NCBI RefSeq assembly: GCF_004310335.1
Contig: NZ_SIRS01000005.1
Span: 62,001 to 126,000, forward strand
From: Hyunsoonleella pacifica
GTDB taxonomy: Bacteria; Bacteroidota; Bacteroidia; Flavobacteriales; Flavobacteriaceae
DNA length: 64,000 nucleotides
Direction: 5' to 3'
Shown here in pieces: positions 51,764 through 60,947 of the stretch. The notes beneath the pieces are model-generated. The model made no database searches, had not been told where the DNA came from, and saw only the letters and a list, made by a program, of their open reading frames with translations. The number at the start of each line of letters is the position of its first letter. The stretch's first letter is position 1. A program made the position numbers and the translations under genes.

Positions 51764-52756
51764 TCAAAATCTTATTGGGTCGTTAACGGTTTCTTTATCA
51801 ATGTTTAGAGAAAAGTTTCTATCACCAGACTCTTCATCTATTTCTATAACAAGCTCTTTTTTGTCATCAAGTGTGATTTTTTTAATTACAATTACAAAGT
51901 AGTTTTCGGTATTACCCTTGACCCTTTTTGGCACCTTGAACTCGTACAAAAGGCCATTATCCTTTGTAATTTCTATTTTCTGATTTGTCACTCCTCTATT
52001 TGAGCTTTGAATAAAATATTTTATAAAATTCACATCAAAATCAACCTGTTTCTTGTTTTCCAGTCTTACCTGTATATATAGTTCATTTTGATTGTAATAA
52101 ATCCCTTGAAGCCATAAGTACATACCATCCTTTTTGCCAAAATAACGTGCGATTCTAGCCTTGTCAAATTGTAGATAATAACTCCTTAATCGATAATATT
52201 CTTCACGGTCATTCACATATAAACTTGGTGTGGCAATTTTCGGAATAGAGTCAGTTGGAGGGTAATCAATAGTTGATGTTAAAACGTTTTCCTTGGGCTC
52301 TGAATTACTGGTTTTATCGCTTCTCCATTCTTCAGATGCATCTGAGCTTTTTATTTTAGAAGCAGAGCTTTCAGTAGTGGCATTCTCGATATTCATTTGT
52401 GCCATATCAGGTTTGATATGCCATGTTAGTTTTTTAGGGTTTTTGGAAAGTTTAAGAATAAAATTGAAAAGGTCTCCTGATTCAGTAATTACGGTAAGAT
52501 TTGTATAGTTCTCTTTTTCTCTGGCTAAATCCTCATAATAAACTTTTAGTATTCTTTCATTGAACCTACTACCTACTTCTTTAGGTAAATCAATAGAAAA
52601 CCCAATATCACTTCCTATGATGCTTTCTGAAATGCTCTCTTTAAAGATTAAAACAGTCTTAAATTTTCGCGATACTTCAATTGTATCTTGAATACTCTGC
52701 GCATTTAGATTAATACAACACAACAAAAGGATTGGAATTATTAATTTTTTAATCAT
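51764..52756 (-). CDS. traN: conjugation protein TraN (VirB9-like)
   Basis: 330 residues. Signal peptide (about 1-19, IPILLLCCINLNAQ), then a strand-rich N-domain (KTVLIFKESISESIIGSDIG, TVITESGDLFNFILKLS) and a C-domain (EEYYRLRSYYLQFDKARIAR; MYLWLQGIYYNQNELYIQVR) typical of DUF4138/TraN. These proteins correspond to VirB9 and join TraM in the outer-membrane core of the type IV channel. Four-base overlap with traM. Confidence 0.88.
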   Translation of the reverse strand: MIKKLIIPILLLCCINLNAQSIQDTIEVSRKFKTVLIFKESISESIIGSDIGFSIDLPKEVGSRFNERILKVYYEDLAREKENYTNLTVITESGDLFNFILKLSKNPKKLTWHIKPDMAQMNIENATTESSASKIKSSDASEEWRSDKTSNSEPKENVLTSTIDYPPTDSIPKIATPSLYVNDREEYYRLRSYYLQFDKARIARYFGKKDGMYLWLQGIYYNQNELYIQVRLENKKQVDFDVNFIKYFIQSSNRGVTNQKIEITKDNGLLYEFKVPKRVKGNTENYFVIVIKKITLDDKKELVIEIDEESGDRNFSLNIDKETVNDPIRF

Positions 52757-53781
52757 CTATCTTTTTTTAAGGTTAGAAATACTGGATGTCCATTTCTAAG
52801 AAGTATTTCGTCTTTGTTTTTTCTTTTCTTTCTTTTGAAGTATTTGTTAAATGCACTAATAGTATTATCGCTCATAGGGTTATCAATCTGTCTCGACACC
52901 TCAAGTGAAATGTCTTGCACAGTCCCTTCTTCAACATCACTATAAAACTCTGAAAGTAATTCTCCTGCCTGTGGGTTATATATACCAACACCTCCATTTC
53001 TAGCTTTTACTTCTAGATTAATAGGGAAATCGTCAACATTGTCTATTTCCAATAAAACCCTTGATTGCCTTATGTTTGCTTTAGCATACACAAAAGTGTT
53101 TTTGGGAAAGCTTTTGCCATTAAATGTCAGCTCTTCCTTTAGAATTAGCGTGACTAATTTACCTGGTAGAATGAACTGATCTTTGTATATGGCAGCACTA
53201 ACTTTTAGATTAGATAATGAAGTACTTAATTGATTATTCTTGGATTTAGGTGCGGAGTAATCTTGACTCTTTGCTTTTCTCTTTTCACGAGCTTCCAAGA
53301 GCATATTTCGATACTCTAACTTTTGCTCATATTCACTAACTTCATTCGTTTGATTTGAACGATTTGTTATACTATTGTTAGTAGTCACGTCTATTTCTCT
53401 ATTTTTTGGAGAAACGTCAGCAACTTTGTTTTCATCAATGGAAAAGTTCTCTAAGTCCTCTAATATTTGTTCAAGTGAGTCCTTTTCTTTTTCCCTCCCA
53501 ACAATATTTTTGATTTTACCTTTATCTCGCAATTTGTCCAATGAATCATTAACAGACTCTTTGAAGTATGTGTTAGGGTCTTTAATTTCAAGTTCATTTG
53601 ATTGATTGGGCAGGCTATTATTGTAACCATTATTTTCAATTGAACTATCAGGTGGAGAAGTCATTCCCTGTATACTGTTGCTGATAAAGTACACCAAGAG
53701 AAGAACAACAATAGGAAGTGCCATAGCAAAAAGCTTGTGCTGACGTATCCAACTATTAAAATTTTGAGCGAGTTGTGCCAT
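52753..53781 (-). CDS. traM: conjugation protein TraM (VirB10-like)
   Basis: 342 residues. An inner-membrane helix at about 17-36 (LFAMALPIVVLLLVYFISNS), a long charged Asn/Ser/Asp-rich periplasmic linker (about 40-205), then a conserved C-domain (LVTLILKEELTFNGKSFPKN; TFVYAKANIRQSRVLLEI; VKARNGGVGIYNPQAGE) of the TraM family. Spanning periplasm from inner to outer membrane is the known VirB10 role. Encoded between TraK and TraN, overlapping TraN by 4 bp. Confidence 0.88.
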   Translation of the reverse strand: MAQLAQNFNSWIRQHKLFAMALPIVVLLLVYFISNSIQGMTSPPDSSIENNGYNNSLPNQSNELEIKDPNTYFKESVNDSLDKLRDKGKIKNIVGREKEKDSLEQILEDLENFSIDENKVADVSPKNREIDVTTNNSITNRSNQTNEVSEYEQKLEYRNMLLEAREKRKAKSQDYSAPKSKNNQLSTSLSNLKVSAAIYKDQFILPGKLVTLILKEELTFNGKSFPKNTFVYAKANIRQSRVLLEIDNVDDFPINLEVKARNGGVGIYNPQAGELLSEFYSDVEEGTVQDISLEVSRQIDNPMSDNTISAFNKYFKRKKRKNKDEILLRNGHPVFLTLKKDR

Positions 53782-53795
53782 AGTAAGTTAAGTTT

Positions 53796-54431
53796 TTACA
53801 TTCCAGTAGGTAAGTCGTTATTTTCTCTAACAACAAAACGGACAATCTTAAGACCGTTAAGGTTGTTAGGGGTAGATTTGGTTTCCTTAATATAGCCAGT
53901 CGTTATTAGACTTCTATATTCTGTTTGTCCATCTTTTTCAATTTTTTGCTTTCCAATAAATTCAAATTTGAAAGGGTACTTAGAGTAATCAACAATTATT
54001 GTATCTCTTTCTAGTTCTATAGAATAACCACTCTTGGCTATATCATCGTAATAGTCTTGATCCACAAGCCTATTGTAAAGTCGGGCTCCGGAATGACCAA
54101 CCATATAAAGAGCCTTTTCTTCAATATTCTTTTTTATGTACTCTAAATCCGGTTCTAAATCAAAAAAGAGTTCATGAAAGATTTCTATATGCCCTTCACA
54201 CAAAATGTCAATTGCGTTTTTGTAGTCCTTGACCCTTACCAGTGACAGCTTTTGTCCATTATCTAAAAGGTAGAATCCATTTTTCGCACTTTCACTGGTT
54301 TTGTAAACAATGAATGTGCAACAAATGCTACAAAGAAGCATAAACGTTAAAGATAATAAAACCAGACGGTTAGTCCGCCTTTCTGACATGCTTATATCGT
54401 TAAAAACCTTGTAACTTTCGTTTAACTTCAT
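53796..54431 (-). CDS. traK: conjugation protein TraK (VirB8-like)
   Basis: 211 residues. Cytoplasmic start, one membrane helix at about 24-43 (LVLLSLTFMLLCSICCTFIV) and a periplasmic NTF2-like domain with DNGQKLSLVRVKDYKNAID, VGHSGARLYNRLVDQDYYDD and YSLITTGYI-like strands. This is the TraK family of CTnDOT-type elements, equivalent to VirB8, which nucleates the channel. 14 bp after traJ, 14 bp before traM in the same direction. Confidence 0.87.
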   Translation of the reverse strand: MKLNESYKVFNDISMSERRTNRLVLLSLTFMLLCSICCTFIVYKTSESAKNGFYLLDNGQKLSLVRVKDYKNAIDILCEGHIEIFHELFFDLEPDLEYIKKNIEEKALYMVGHSGARLYNRLVDQDYYDDIAKSGYSIELERDTIIVDYSKYPFKFEFIGKQKIEKDGQTEYRSLITTGYIKETKSTPNNLNGLKIVRFVVRENNDLPTGM

Positions 54432-54438
54432 GATTACC

Positions 54439-55356
54439 CTATTGAATTAATGTTCTTACGGCTTTTGTAGTCCCGCCAGTTTTGGCGTCCATCGCAGTTT
54501 GCGCAGCCTTTTTTGTATAATGTTTAGTATTATCTTTAAGTTGGTTTGCACTAACATTCATCCCTTGCATTATGAAATTTGACAATGCAGGTGCTTTTAA
54601 ATAGACAAACAAGTTCATCAGTACTAAAAGACCACTTGTCAAAACCATACCTAGATTCGCTCCATTTCCAACAAGTAGAGAATCGATTAACTTCTCCATT
54701 ATTCGAAGCATAAAATTGTCTATTAGATATAGCATTGGAACCCATAGACAAACACTCATAAATTTTTGCACCCATGCCTTCCACATATCGGAAAATGCGG
54801 GGATAAAGGATAGCCCAATATTTAAAGGGCCGAAAATTATTAGGACGAACAGATATACAATTGACATTGCCTTAATACCAATAAAGACAACAGTAGAAAT
54901 TACAGCCGCAAAGGTTGTTATTCCAGATGTTAAACCACTAAGCACAATAGCTTCAAGTGAAGCTGAATCCATAGCTATCAAACTCCATGTTCCACCTTCC
55001 TCTGCCAATGCTTTTGTTTGAGCTATAAATATTTTCGTTTGTAAAACATCCCACGAAATATCATTTGATTTTAAAGAATTCCCAATTACCAAATAGAATG
55101 ACAGAATGGAACGTGTGACGAGTTTATACATGAGAAGAAAAATGGCCAACGGGACCCATTTCAGGTATTCAAAAAAGTCCGTTCTGCGTTCTTCACTCAT
55201 AAAGGTTTTTAAGGCTACTATTGCAATGCCAATATAAGCTAGCTGTAACCCAATATTCAAAATAGGGTCAACCATTTCAAAAGCTTCTACGATATATGCG
55301 TCAAATATATCGTTAGCCGCTTCGCGTAAACCTTTATCTGTTCTATTTTGTAACAT
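54439..55356 (-). CDS. traJ: conjugation protein TraJ (VirB6-like polytopic membrane protein)
   Basis: 305 residues with at least six membrane helices (about 40-55, 72-95, 135-150, 155-185, 195-215 and 228-255), preceded by a cytoplasmic N-terminus. Blocks such as LIIFGPLNIGLSFIPAFSDM and WKAWVQKFMSVCLWVPMLYL match the TraJ family, the inner-membrane platform analogous to VirB6. Located between the TraI-like and TraK genes; 7 bp from TraK. Confidence 0.87.
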   Translation of the reverse strand: MLQNRTDKGLREAANDIFDAYIVEAFEMVDPILNIGLQLAYIGIAIVALKTFMSEERRTDFFEYLKWVPLAIFLLMYKLVTRSILSFYLVIGNSLKSNDISWDVLQTKIFIAQTKALAEEGGTWSLIAMDSASLEAIVLSGLTSGITTFAAVISTVVFIGIKAMSIVYLFVLIIFGPLNIGLSFIPAFSDMWKAWVQKFMSVCLWVPMLYLIDNFMLRIMEKLIDSLLVGNGANLGMVLTSGLLVLMNLFVYLKAPALSNFIMQGMNVSANQLKDNTKHYTKKAAQTAMDAKTGGTTKAVRTLIQ

Positions 55357-55371
55357 TCCAGTCTTTACTTC

Positions 55372-56001
55372 TTAATTGATATCAATCACTGATTGACGAA
55401 TTTTTCTTGATGCATTTAACCTAAGTAACTTTTCATTCTCGGCTATAAGCTCCTCTAATATTTGTTCTAGCCTTGCGTTAATATCTCCTATCCTATTTAT
55501 TCGTTCTTCAGGGTTAATAATAGAATTCGTGTTGAGTATTGTTTTGCATTGTTTGAATAAGGCATTGGTTTTTTTAATTGCCTCAGATGCATTAAGCAAA
55601 AACTGTTTTTTCTCTGAAGATTCGAGATTTTTAAAGTCCCTTATCTGCTTTTCACTTGAACGATAGGCCGCTAATATTTTGTTCTTCAAATCTTCTGTAA
55701 CAACTACTTCTTGCGATTGTAACACATAATTTGGAGCGGTCTTTTTTGCATCCAACTCTTCCTTAAGAATTTCTCTTGATTTAGTTGAAATGTTATTATT
55801 CTTCTCTAGTAAACGTATAACCCTGACCAAGTTTCTATTTACACCATTGAGTTGAGCGTTTATCGATTTCAACTGCAAATTCATTTGTAACAATTGCTGG
55901 TTCGAAATCCCTAATGAGGCATTTGTAGCTGCATCTGTGACTGGAATTTGGCCCATTACAATAATTGGACACATAATAAAGAGGTAAACTAACTTTTTCA
56001 T
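55372..56001 (-). CDS. TraI-like conjugation protein (secreted coiled coil)
   Basis: 209 residues. Signal peptide (about 1-18, LVYLFIMCPIIVMGQ) and then almost entirely helical coiled-coil sequence (QQLLQMNLQLKSINAQLNGV; REILKEELDAKK; RLEQILEELIAENEKLLRL). In CTnDOT-type clusters a DUF4141-like TraI of this kind lies between TraG and TraJ, and may be equivalent to VirB5/P-type pilus parts; the assignment rests on position and topology more than on motifs. 10 bp after traG. Confidence 0.65.
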   Translation of the reverse strand: MKKLVYLFIMCPIIVMGQIPVTDAATNASLGISNQQLLQMNLQLKSINAQLNGVNRNLVRVIRLLEKNNNISTKSREILKEELDAKKTAPNYVLQSQEVVVTEDLKNKILAAYRSSEKQIRDFKNLESSEKKQFLLNASEAIKKTNALFKQCKTILNTNSIINPEERINRIGDINARLEQILEELIAENEKLLRLNASRKIRQSVIDIN

Positions 56002-56010
56002 TTTTCGTTT

Positions 56011-58563
56011 CTATTTAGAGGAATTATAGGCATATGACTTTGCCGTTAATTCCCAGTTGTTATTATTGTTTTTATAGATTGTATTTATCTTGTCGCACTC
56101 AGTAGCATTGGTTTCATAAATGCATTTTTCGATTAAAGAAGTTTCAACGCCATAAACTTTCACCCTATCCATCCAACAAAAGGCTACTTCTCTTAGTTTT
56201 CTTTTTTCTGGTAAATCTTTATTTATAGAGAGTATGAGTTGTTTTTGTTTTTCACCCAATCCCATTGTGGACTGAACTTTATCGAATGAGTTCTCTAAAT
56301 CCCTCATATCCAAAAACAGTTTAATATGGGAGTTAACTACAATGGCCGTTTTTATTACTTCTGAAGAAATGAAGTCATCCACTTTTTGAGATATGAAAAT
56401 AGGCTGTCCCCCATACTTTCTTGCCATTCTTGATTGCCCATTAAAATATGACTCAAGCTCAGGCCTCACTAACGCCTTCCATGCTTCGTCCACAACCATC
56501 ATTTTATTTATGGATAGCTTTGACTTATCGTTTAGCTTTTTAGTGAAAATCTCCATTATCATTAGCGCCGATATTGGAAACAACAACTCATTATCAATGA
56601 GTTTTCCAAGCTTGAAGTAAACAACCTTTTCCTTGCTCAAATGAGTTATACGCTCGTCTTCATGGTTCAATAATTTGCCACGTGGACCATCTTTGTAATA
56701 TTTCTCTAGTAGAAATAGAAATATATCTGGGTCAAAAATTGTTCTTGAAATACCTTTAGACTGAATAAGAGCAAGAATTGATTGCTTTGAGTATTCAAAA
56801 AAGGAATCAAACTTAAAATCTGTCCTATTATAAGACCACATTTCATTGTAATAGCCTACAATGAGGTTTTCTAAAACTGTATTTCTAACCTCTAATGGAA
56901 TGGAAGGCCCTTCCTTTGAACTCCCACCGGTTATCAATTTTAAAACCGTGACAAGAAAAACTATCTTGTCCTCAGATAAACTTGCCGTAGTGTTACCATT
57001 GCTATGTCTGTGAACAACATCATATTCATCTAGCTTAAAGGGATTGTAAGTGAAGGGTTTTTCATCATTATGCTCTATGATAACCCCATTGAAGACTTGG
57101 GTTATCTTATCATAGGAATTGCCATCTTCCATTATTACAGCCTCGGCACCTCTTCTTAGTTCAGAGGCCATATAGTGATTTGAGACAAAGGACTTACCTC
57201 CACCTGATCCTGAAGCTATTAGTGTTCCTCTATTGAATATCCAATCATTCTTTTCTGGTTCCTCATAAACGCTAACTGTTAGCGGTCGTCCCGAAGTTCT
57301 GTCTACTAACCTAATACCGTCTATTGTGTAAGAACTATCTTTATATTCACCTTCAAAATAGAGCATAGAAGCCGCCATATCACTAGACATTGGCAAATAC
57401 ATATCAGTAGATAGTCCCACAGAATTCCCTCCAACACCAGCGAAAAACAAGTTCTTACGGTCTAAAGAATTTTCCTTAATGTTAATTTTCAACTTTTTAA
57501 ATGCACCAGAAATATTGTTGCACATTTTTCTTCTATCTGCTGAATTTTCTGATATACCAAGAACATTTAAATGGTAATAGACTATCTGTTTATGATTTTC
57601 CAGAATGTCCTTGTTGAACTCATATATTTGGTTGGCGTAGATGCTATTTCCGTCGTCTTTCTTTCCATTCGAAAATTGGTTGAATCGTTTCGCCTTTTTT
57701 CTTAATTGACTTAAAACTTTCTCTTGATTTGGTATATATATGTATTGATTTATTATGTGCTCATAAGGAATTTTAAAACCTATCGAAAACAGGTTGCCTA
57801 TTGGAAATAGATTGTGTCTAGTTGTGAATTTACCGTAGTATTCATTTTGACCTATGTGGTTCTTTGTGAACTGGTCCAGATTCTCTAGAGTGAAAAATTG
57901 TGCCTTTTTATTATTTATAGATATTTCATTTTCAGAAAAATCAATATCTGGAAGTTCTATGTTGCCATTTGAGATACTAAAGTATCTAGAGTACAATCCA
58001 TTGTCGTCAAATAAGGCGTCATATTCCAAAACTTTACATTTAACCAGCGATGAACTATTTATTAAATCGCAGACGCTCTCAACGGAATTTTCAAAGTCAT
58101 TTATTACCTCACTATTCATAAACTCTTCTGGAATGGTTTTCTCTAGAAAATGAGCTCTGGTCTTATTAAGAAAAGAATTAACCCTTCTTGGGTCGTAGTG
58201 AATGTAGTTTGAGGGAACTTTACTGATAAAAAGGAAATGCTTAGTTCTTAAATACGGCCTATCTGAAAAGTGAATTTCGTTACCCCTTTCCATGAAATCT
58301 CCTGCCAATCTTTTGGCTAGAGGCTTGTAATATTCCTTAAAAAAGTAATCTTGTTTATGTATGATTATGCTAGAACCTAAGACACTGATAATGTTCGAAA
58401 AAAGCTCGTTAAGCGCGATATAGTCAGACTCGTCAAGAGTAAAAACCTCTGGCAGTTCTAATTCTAGTGGTACAGTTATACATCCCTTTTCTTTAGAAAT
58501 CAGGGATTTTCTATCGTACCCATAAATGGGAAATATATCGAGTAACTCTACCTTCTTTCCCAT
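56011..58563 (-). CDS. traG: conjugation ATPase TraG (VirB4-like)
   Basis: 850 residues. N-terminal region of the TraG family (IFPIYGYDRKSLISKEKGCI; ELPEVFTLDESDY), then the VirB4-type ATPase with Walker A GSGGGKSF (452-459), EDGNSYDKI and Walker B MMVVDEAWKAL, followed by FISQKVDDFISSEVIKTAIV. It powers assembly of the type IV secretion channel at the inner membrane. Overlaps traF by 16 bp. Length is normal for the family. Confidence 0.93.
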   Translation of the reverse strand: MGKKVELLDIFPIYGYDRKSLISKEKGCITVPLELELPEVFTLDESDYIALNELFSNIISVLGSSIIIHKQDYFFKEYYKPLAKRLAGDFMERGNEIHFSDRPYLRTKHFLFISKVPSNYIHYDPRRVNSFLNKTRAHFLEKTIPEEFMNSEVINDFENSVESVCDLINSSSLVKCKVLEYDALFDDNGLYSRYFSISNGNIELPDIDFSENEISINNKKAQFFTLENLDQFTKNHIGQNEYYGKFTTRHNLFPIGNLFSIGFKIPYEHIINQYIYIPNQEKVLSQLRKKAKRFNQFSNGKKDDGNSIYANQIYEFNKDILENHKQIVYYHLNVLGISENSADRRKMCNNISGAFKKLKINIKENSLDRKNLFFAGVGGNSVGLSTDMYLPMSSDMAASMLYFEGEYKDSSYTIDGIRLVDRTSGRPLTVSVYEEPEKNDWIFNRGTLIASGSGGGKSFVSNHYMASELRRGAEAVIMEDGNSYDKITQVFNGVIIEHNDEKPFTYNPFKLDEYDVVHRHSNGNTTASLSEDKIVFLVTVLKLITGGSSKEGPSIPLEVRNTVLENLIVGYYNEMWSYNRTDFKFDSFFEYSKQSILALIQSKGISRTIFDPDIFLFLLEKYYKDGPRGKLLNHEDERITHLSKEKVVYFKLGKLIDNELLFPISALMIMEIFTKKLNDKSKLSINKMMVVDEAWKALVRPELESYFNGQSRMARKYGGQPIFISQKVDDFISSEVIKTAIVVNSHIKLFLDMRDLENSFDKVQSTMGLGEKQKQLILSINKDLPEKRKLREVAFCWMDRVKVYGVETSLIEKCIYETNATECDKINTIYKNNNNNWELTAKSYAYNSSK

Positions 58564-58871
58564 AACACCATTTTTGAAAATGAACCGGAAACCTTTACTT
58601 GTTGAGGCTTAGAATTATCTGCTATTTTTTTTATAAACCCATTGGCTCCATAAGTCCTAGAGTAAAACAGAAGTATTACAAAGACACATCCCACCATACC
58701 TGTGGTAACTAGTAAAGCCAGACTGGTTGGAATTAGCAGTGAAAGTCCTAAACCAAAGGCAATTACACCAACCCCGATATAAATACAGTAGTTGATGTAT
58801 TTAGCCTTTAGCCCCAGAAACAGAACTTCTTTCTGAAGTCCTTTTCGTATTTCGGTATAGTTATGGTTCAT
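58548..58871 (-). CDS. traF: conjugation protein TraF (DUF4133)
   Basis: 107 residues. Two membrane helices (about 25-45 and 50-70) and the blocks IRKGLQKEVLFLGLKAKYIN and LLFYSRTYGANGFIKK, the signature of DUF4133/TraF proteins (VirB3-like). A small inner-membrane part of the channel encoded directly before the TraG ATPase, with a 16-bp overlap. 12 bp after traE. Confidence 0.88.
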   Translation of the reverse strand: MNHNYTEIRKGLQKEVLFLGLKAKYINYCIYIGVGVIAFGLGLSLLIPTSLALLVTTGMVGCVFVILLFYSRTYGANGFIKKIADNSKPQQVKVSGSFSKMVLWERR

Positions 58872-58883
58872 AAAGAATTGGCT

Positions 58884-59240
58884 TTATGAACGAATACTAT
58901 CCCCAACAGCAAGAATTATCCAAAACAAGGCAATTCCAATTATGATTTGCCCCACTTTCTTGGTTAAATCATTTTGCTGTTCACGCAAATACAAGAATAC
59001 TAAAGCACCAATGATAACAGAAACGGCGGCAATAGTCTTGACAGCACTAATAATGATATCAGCTACTCTTTCAAAACCTGAGCGGCTTCGTTCTAATTCT
59101 TGTGCTAAGTCTTCTATTTGACCTATGGCTGTACTCGGAATAAGTACAACGCAGCAAAAAATAATTAATAATTTAAGTTCCGGAATCGGAATCTTTTTTG
59201 TTCGCAGAGTCCTCGCTGCGAATGATTTTAAATTTTTCAT
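58884..59240 (-). CDS. traE: conjugation protein TraE (DUF4134)
   Basis: 118 residues. A basic N-region of about 25 residues precedes a signal-like helix (LKLLIIFCCVVLIPSTAIG) and then two helices (about 60-85 and 93-113; TIAAVSVIIGALVFLYLREQ). This fits the DUF4134/TraE family, VirB2-like pilin-type proteins. The ATG at 59240 makes a 68-bp overlap with the upstream gene, large for this operon; no later ATG precedes the signal helix. 12 bp before traF. Confidence 0.83.
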   Translation of the reverse strand: MKNLKSFAARTLRTKKIPIPELKLLIIFCCVVLIPSTAIGQIEDLAQELERSRSGFERVADIIISAVKTIAAVSVIIGALVFLYLREQQNDLTKKVGQIIIGIALFWIILAVGDSIRS

Positions 59241-59532
59241 TCTTTTCGTGAGTTAAGGAATATTTATTTTTTTCGCTTGTAGAACCTTTCTTAAAAACCT
59301 CCAGGAGTTCAGAGTTGTTTTCAACTTCATCAACCTGGCTGAGTATGGTTTCTAAATCAGTTTTTTCATGTTCAGAAAGCGAATCATTTACAAATTTATT
59401 ATTTATTTGCAAATATGCATCATTTTTATCATCTTTTATTTTATTATCTTTCTTTTTGGATAACAATACCCCTAGTACGTATACATAGTATACGCCAGCA
59501 AGAGACAGTAATGTAATCCACATAATATTCAA
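59173..59532 (-). CDS. hypothetical membrane-anchored protein of the conjugation operon
   Basis: 119 residues. One N-terminal membrane helix (about 3-22, IMWITLLSLAGVYYVYVLGV) followed by a basic patch (KKKDNKIKDDK) and an acidic, Ser/Asn-rich soluble tail with no known motif. It lies between a DUF3408-like gene and TraE, where CTnDOT-type clusters carry variable small genes such as TraC/TraD. Ends 68 bp inside traE. Family not recognised. Confidence 0.6.
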   Translation of the reverse strand: MNIMWITLLSLAGVYYVYVLGVLLSKKKDNKIKDDKNDAYLQINNKFVNDSLSEHEKTDLETILSQVDEVENNSELLEVFKKGSTSEKNKYSLTHEKNEKFKIIRSEDSANKKDSDSGT

Positions 59533-59542
59533 AATCAGTGTT

Positions 59543-59980
59543 TTATAGTTTTGCTATTATAGCTTGTAATTGACTTTTCCTCTTGTGCATATAGTGCTCA
59601 AGAACTTTTCGTATAATATCATTTCTATTAATTCTTTTCTTCGTTTTAAAGCTCATGCCAAAGGCAATGTTCTCATAATCTTCTAAACAATCTCCACTTA
59701 GGGACATTAAAAAAGGCTCTTTCTTATCTCTATAAAACTCGGAATCAAGCATTTTATTGAAATCCGACAATACTTTTGATTCAGTGTTTGACACATGTGT
59801 TAACGTCTCCCTCTTGTGTGACCCTGAACTAGGAATATCTTCGTTTTCTGTATCAGATTCTTCTTCGTACTTTTTTATAGCTGGTTCTCTTTGATTTTTG
59901 AACTCATCCAAGGCTTCAGAAGACTTGTCACCATCAACAATGATTTTCTTGATTAAATCGTTGGTGCTATTATTTTTCAT
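59543..59980 (-). CDS. DUF3408/ParB-like partner of the ParA ATPase
   Basis: 145 residues. The first 85 are acidic and disordered; the C-terminal 60 (FGMSFKTKKRINRNDIIRKV, LEHYMHKRKSQL) look like a ribbon-helix-helix DNA-binding domain, as in DUF3408/TraB-type proteins that follow ParA in these elements. It probably binds AT-rich repeats such as those at 60724-60785 to segregate or regulate the element. 10 bp after parA, 10 bp before the next gene. Confidence 0.65.
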   Translation of the reverse strand: MKNNSTNDLIKKIIVDGDKSSEALDEFKNQREPAIKKYEEESDTENEDIPSSGSHKRETLTHVSNTESKVLSDFNKMLDSEFYRDKKEPFLMSLSGDCLEDYENIAFGMSFKTKKRINRNDIIRKVLEHYMHKRKSQLQAIIAKL

Positions 59981-59989
59981 AGTGATAAT

Positions 59990-60694
59990 TTAAACTTGTT
60001 CAACTACTTCTGGTATTATAGTCTTTTCTATTATCTCGTTAAAGAAATTCTTAATATCATTACCTTCCAACTCTTTGGTTTCTGGAATTGCATAGAGCGT
60101 ACTGCGATATTGTTCGCGATATATCTGCTTTTTCTTAACAACACTGTCCATCATTGGGATACCTATATTAATCATCTGTTCTCTAAGTGCCGCAAACTTG
60201 TTCCTTTGAATTTCTTGATATTGGTTGAAAAACAAGTGTATCGATTTCAAAACCCTATCATCGTTGTTGAGGAAATTTGTTTTTAAAGTATTGTAAAAGA
60301 ACAAAGTACTTTCTATTTCGAGCTCATCATGATCGAATGGTATAAAGATGTGTTCTATGAACATCAACCCTTGGACCACCTCTGCCGTTAATCCACCATG
60401 GAAATCGACAACTATGAAATCGACAGTACCGTAATATGCTAAAATCTTGTCCTTGATGTTGTCAATCGACACCTTCTCTATTGGATAGGTTTCCAACTCA
60501 TTTAATCGATCTAAATCGACGAGGTTCAGTTCTCTGTTTCTTTTTTTGAATACCGAGTATTGAGGGTCATCGACATCCATAAGAACTACTTTCTTTTGAA
60601 AAAGATGAAATAGGTTAGTGGCTAGCATAATACTTAAGGTTGTCTTTCCTACTCCTCCTTTTTCACTGGCAATTGCAATAATTTTTGTTTCCAT
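59990..60694 (-). CDS. ParA-family ATPase of the conjugative element
   Basis: 234 residues. The deviant Walker A KGGVGKTT (about 11-18, ASEKGGVGKTTLSIMLA), Walker A' VVLMDVDDPQ and Walker B FIVVDFHGGL (about 100) mark a ParA/MinD-type ATPase. At the head of the tra operon in CTnDOT-type elements (TraA position), it probably acts in partition of the circular form or in positioning the transfer machinery. Three AT-rich repeats lie around and upstream of its ATG. Confidence 0.88.
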   Translation of the reverse strand: METKIIAIASEKGGVGKTTLSIMLATNLFHLFQKKVVLMDVDDPQYSVFKKRNRELNLVDLDRLNELETYPIEKVSIDNIKDKILAYYGTVDFIVVDFHGGLTAEVVQGLMFIEHIFIPFDHDELEIESTLFFYNTLKTNFLNNDDRVLKSIHLFFNQYQEIQRNKFAALREQMINIGIPMMDSVVKKKQIYREQYRSTLYAIPETKELEGNDIKNFFNEIIEKTIIPEVVEQV

Positions 60695-60785
60695 ATATGT
60701 ATGATTTAACTAATTAATAAATACATATATAGATATATGAATGAACGTATACTGATTTAAATATATAATCATATATCTATATATG
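60692..60785. repeat. AT-rich 16-bp inverted repeats upstream of parA
   Basis: CATATATAGATATATG (60724-60739) and CATATATCTATATATG (60770-60785) are exact reverse complements of each other, and each is nearly palindromic itself; a partial copy CATATATGTATG (60692-60703) overlaps the parA ATG. Spacing between centres is 46 bp. They are good candidates for the binding sites of the ParA/DUF3408-like pair, either as a centromere or as an operator. The rest of the 253-bp gap to the XRE gene shows nothing further. Confidence 0.6.
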
Positions 60786-60947
60786 CAACTTTGTAAACAC
60801 CTTGTAATCAAGTGTTTGATGTTTGTGGTAATTGTTGAAGTACCTTTCCGACATCAGAAAACTAATCTCGGTTTGGTTCAGAGCAATAAATGTTCAGGGT
60901 ACAGAATTTCTACATTCTGCAATTTTCTCGCTTAAAACAGAATTTAC

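Noticed and set aside
60692-60785. CRISPR-like array
   Set aside because: Only two full copies in opposite orientation, AT-only composition and no cas genes; partition or operator sites fit better.
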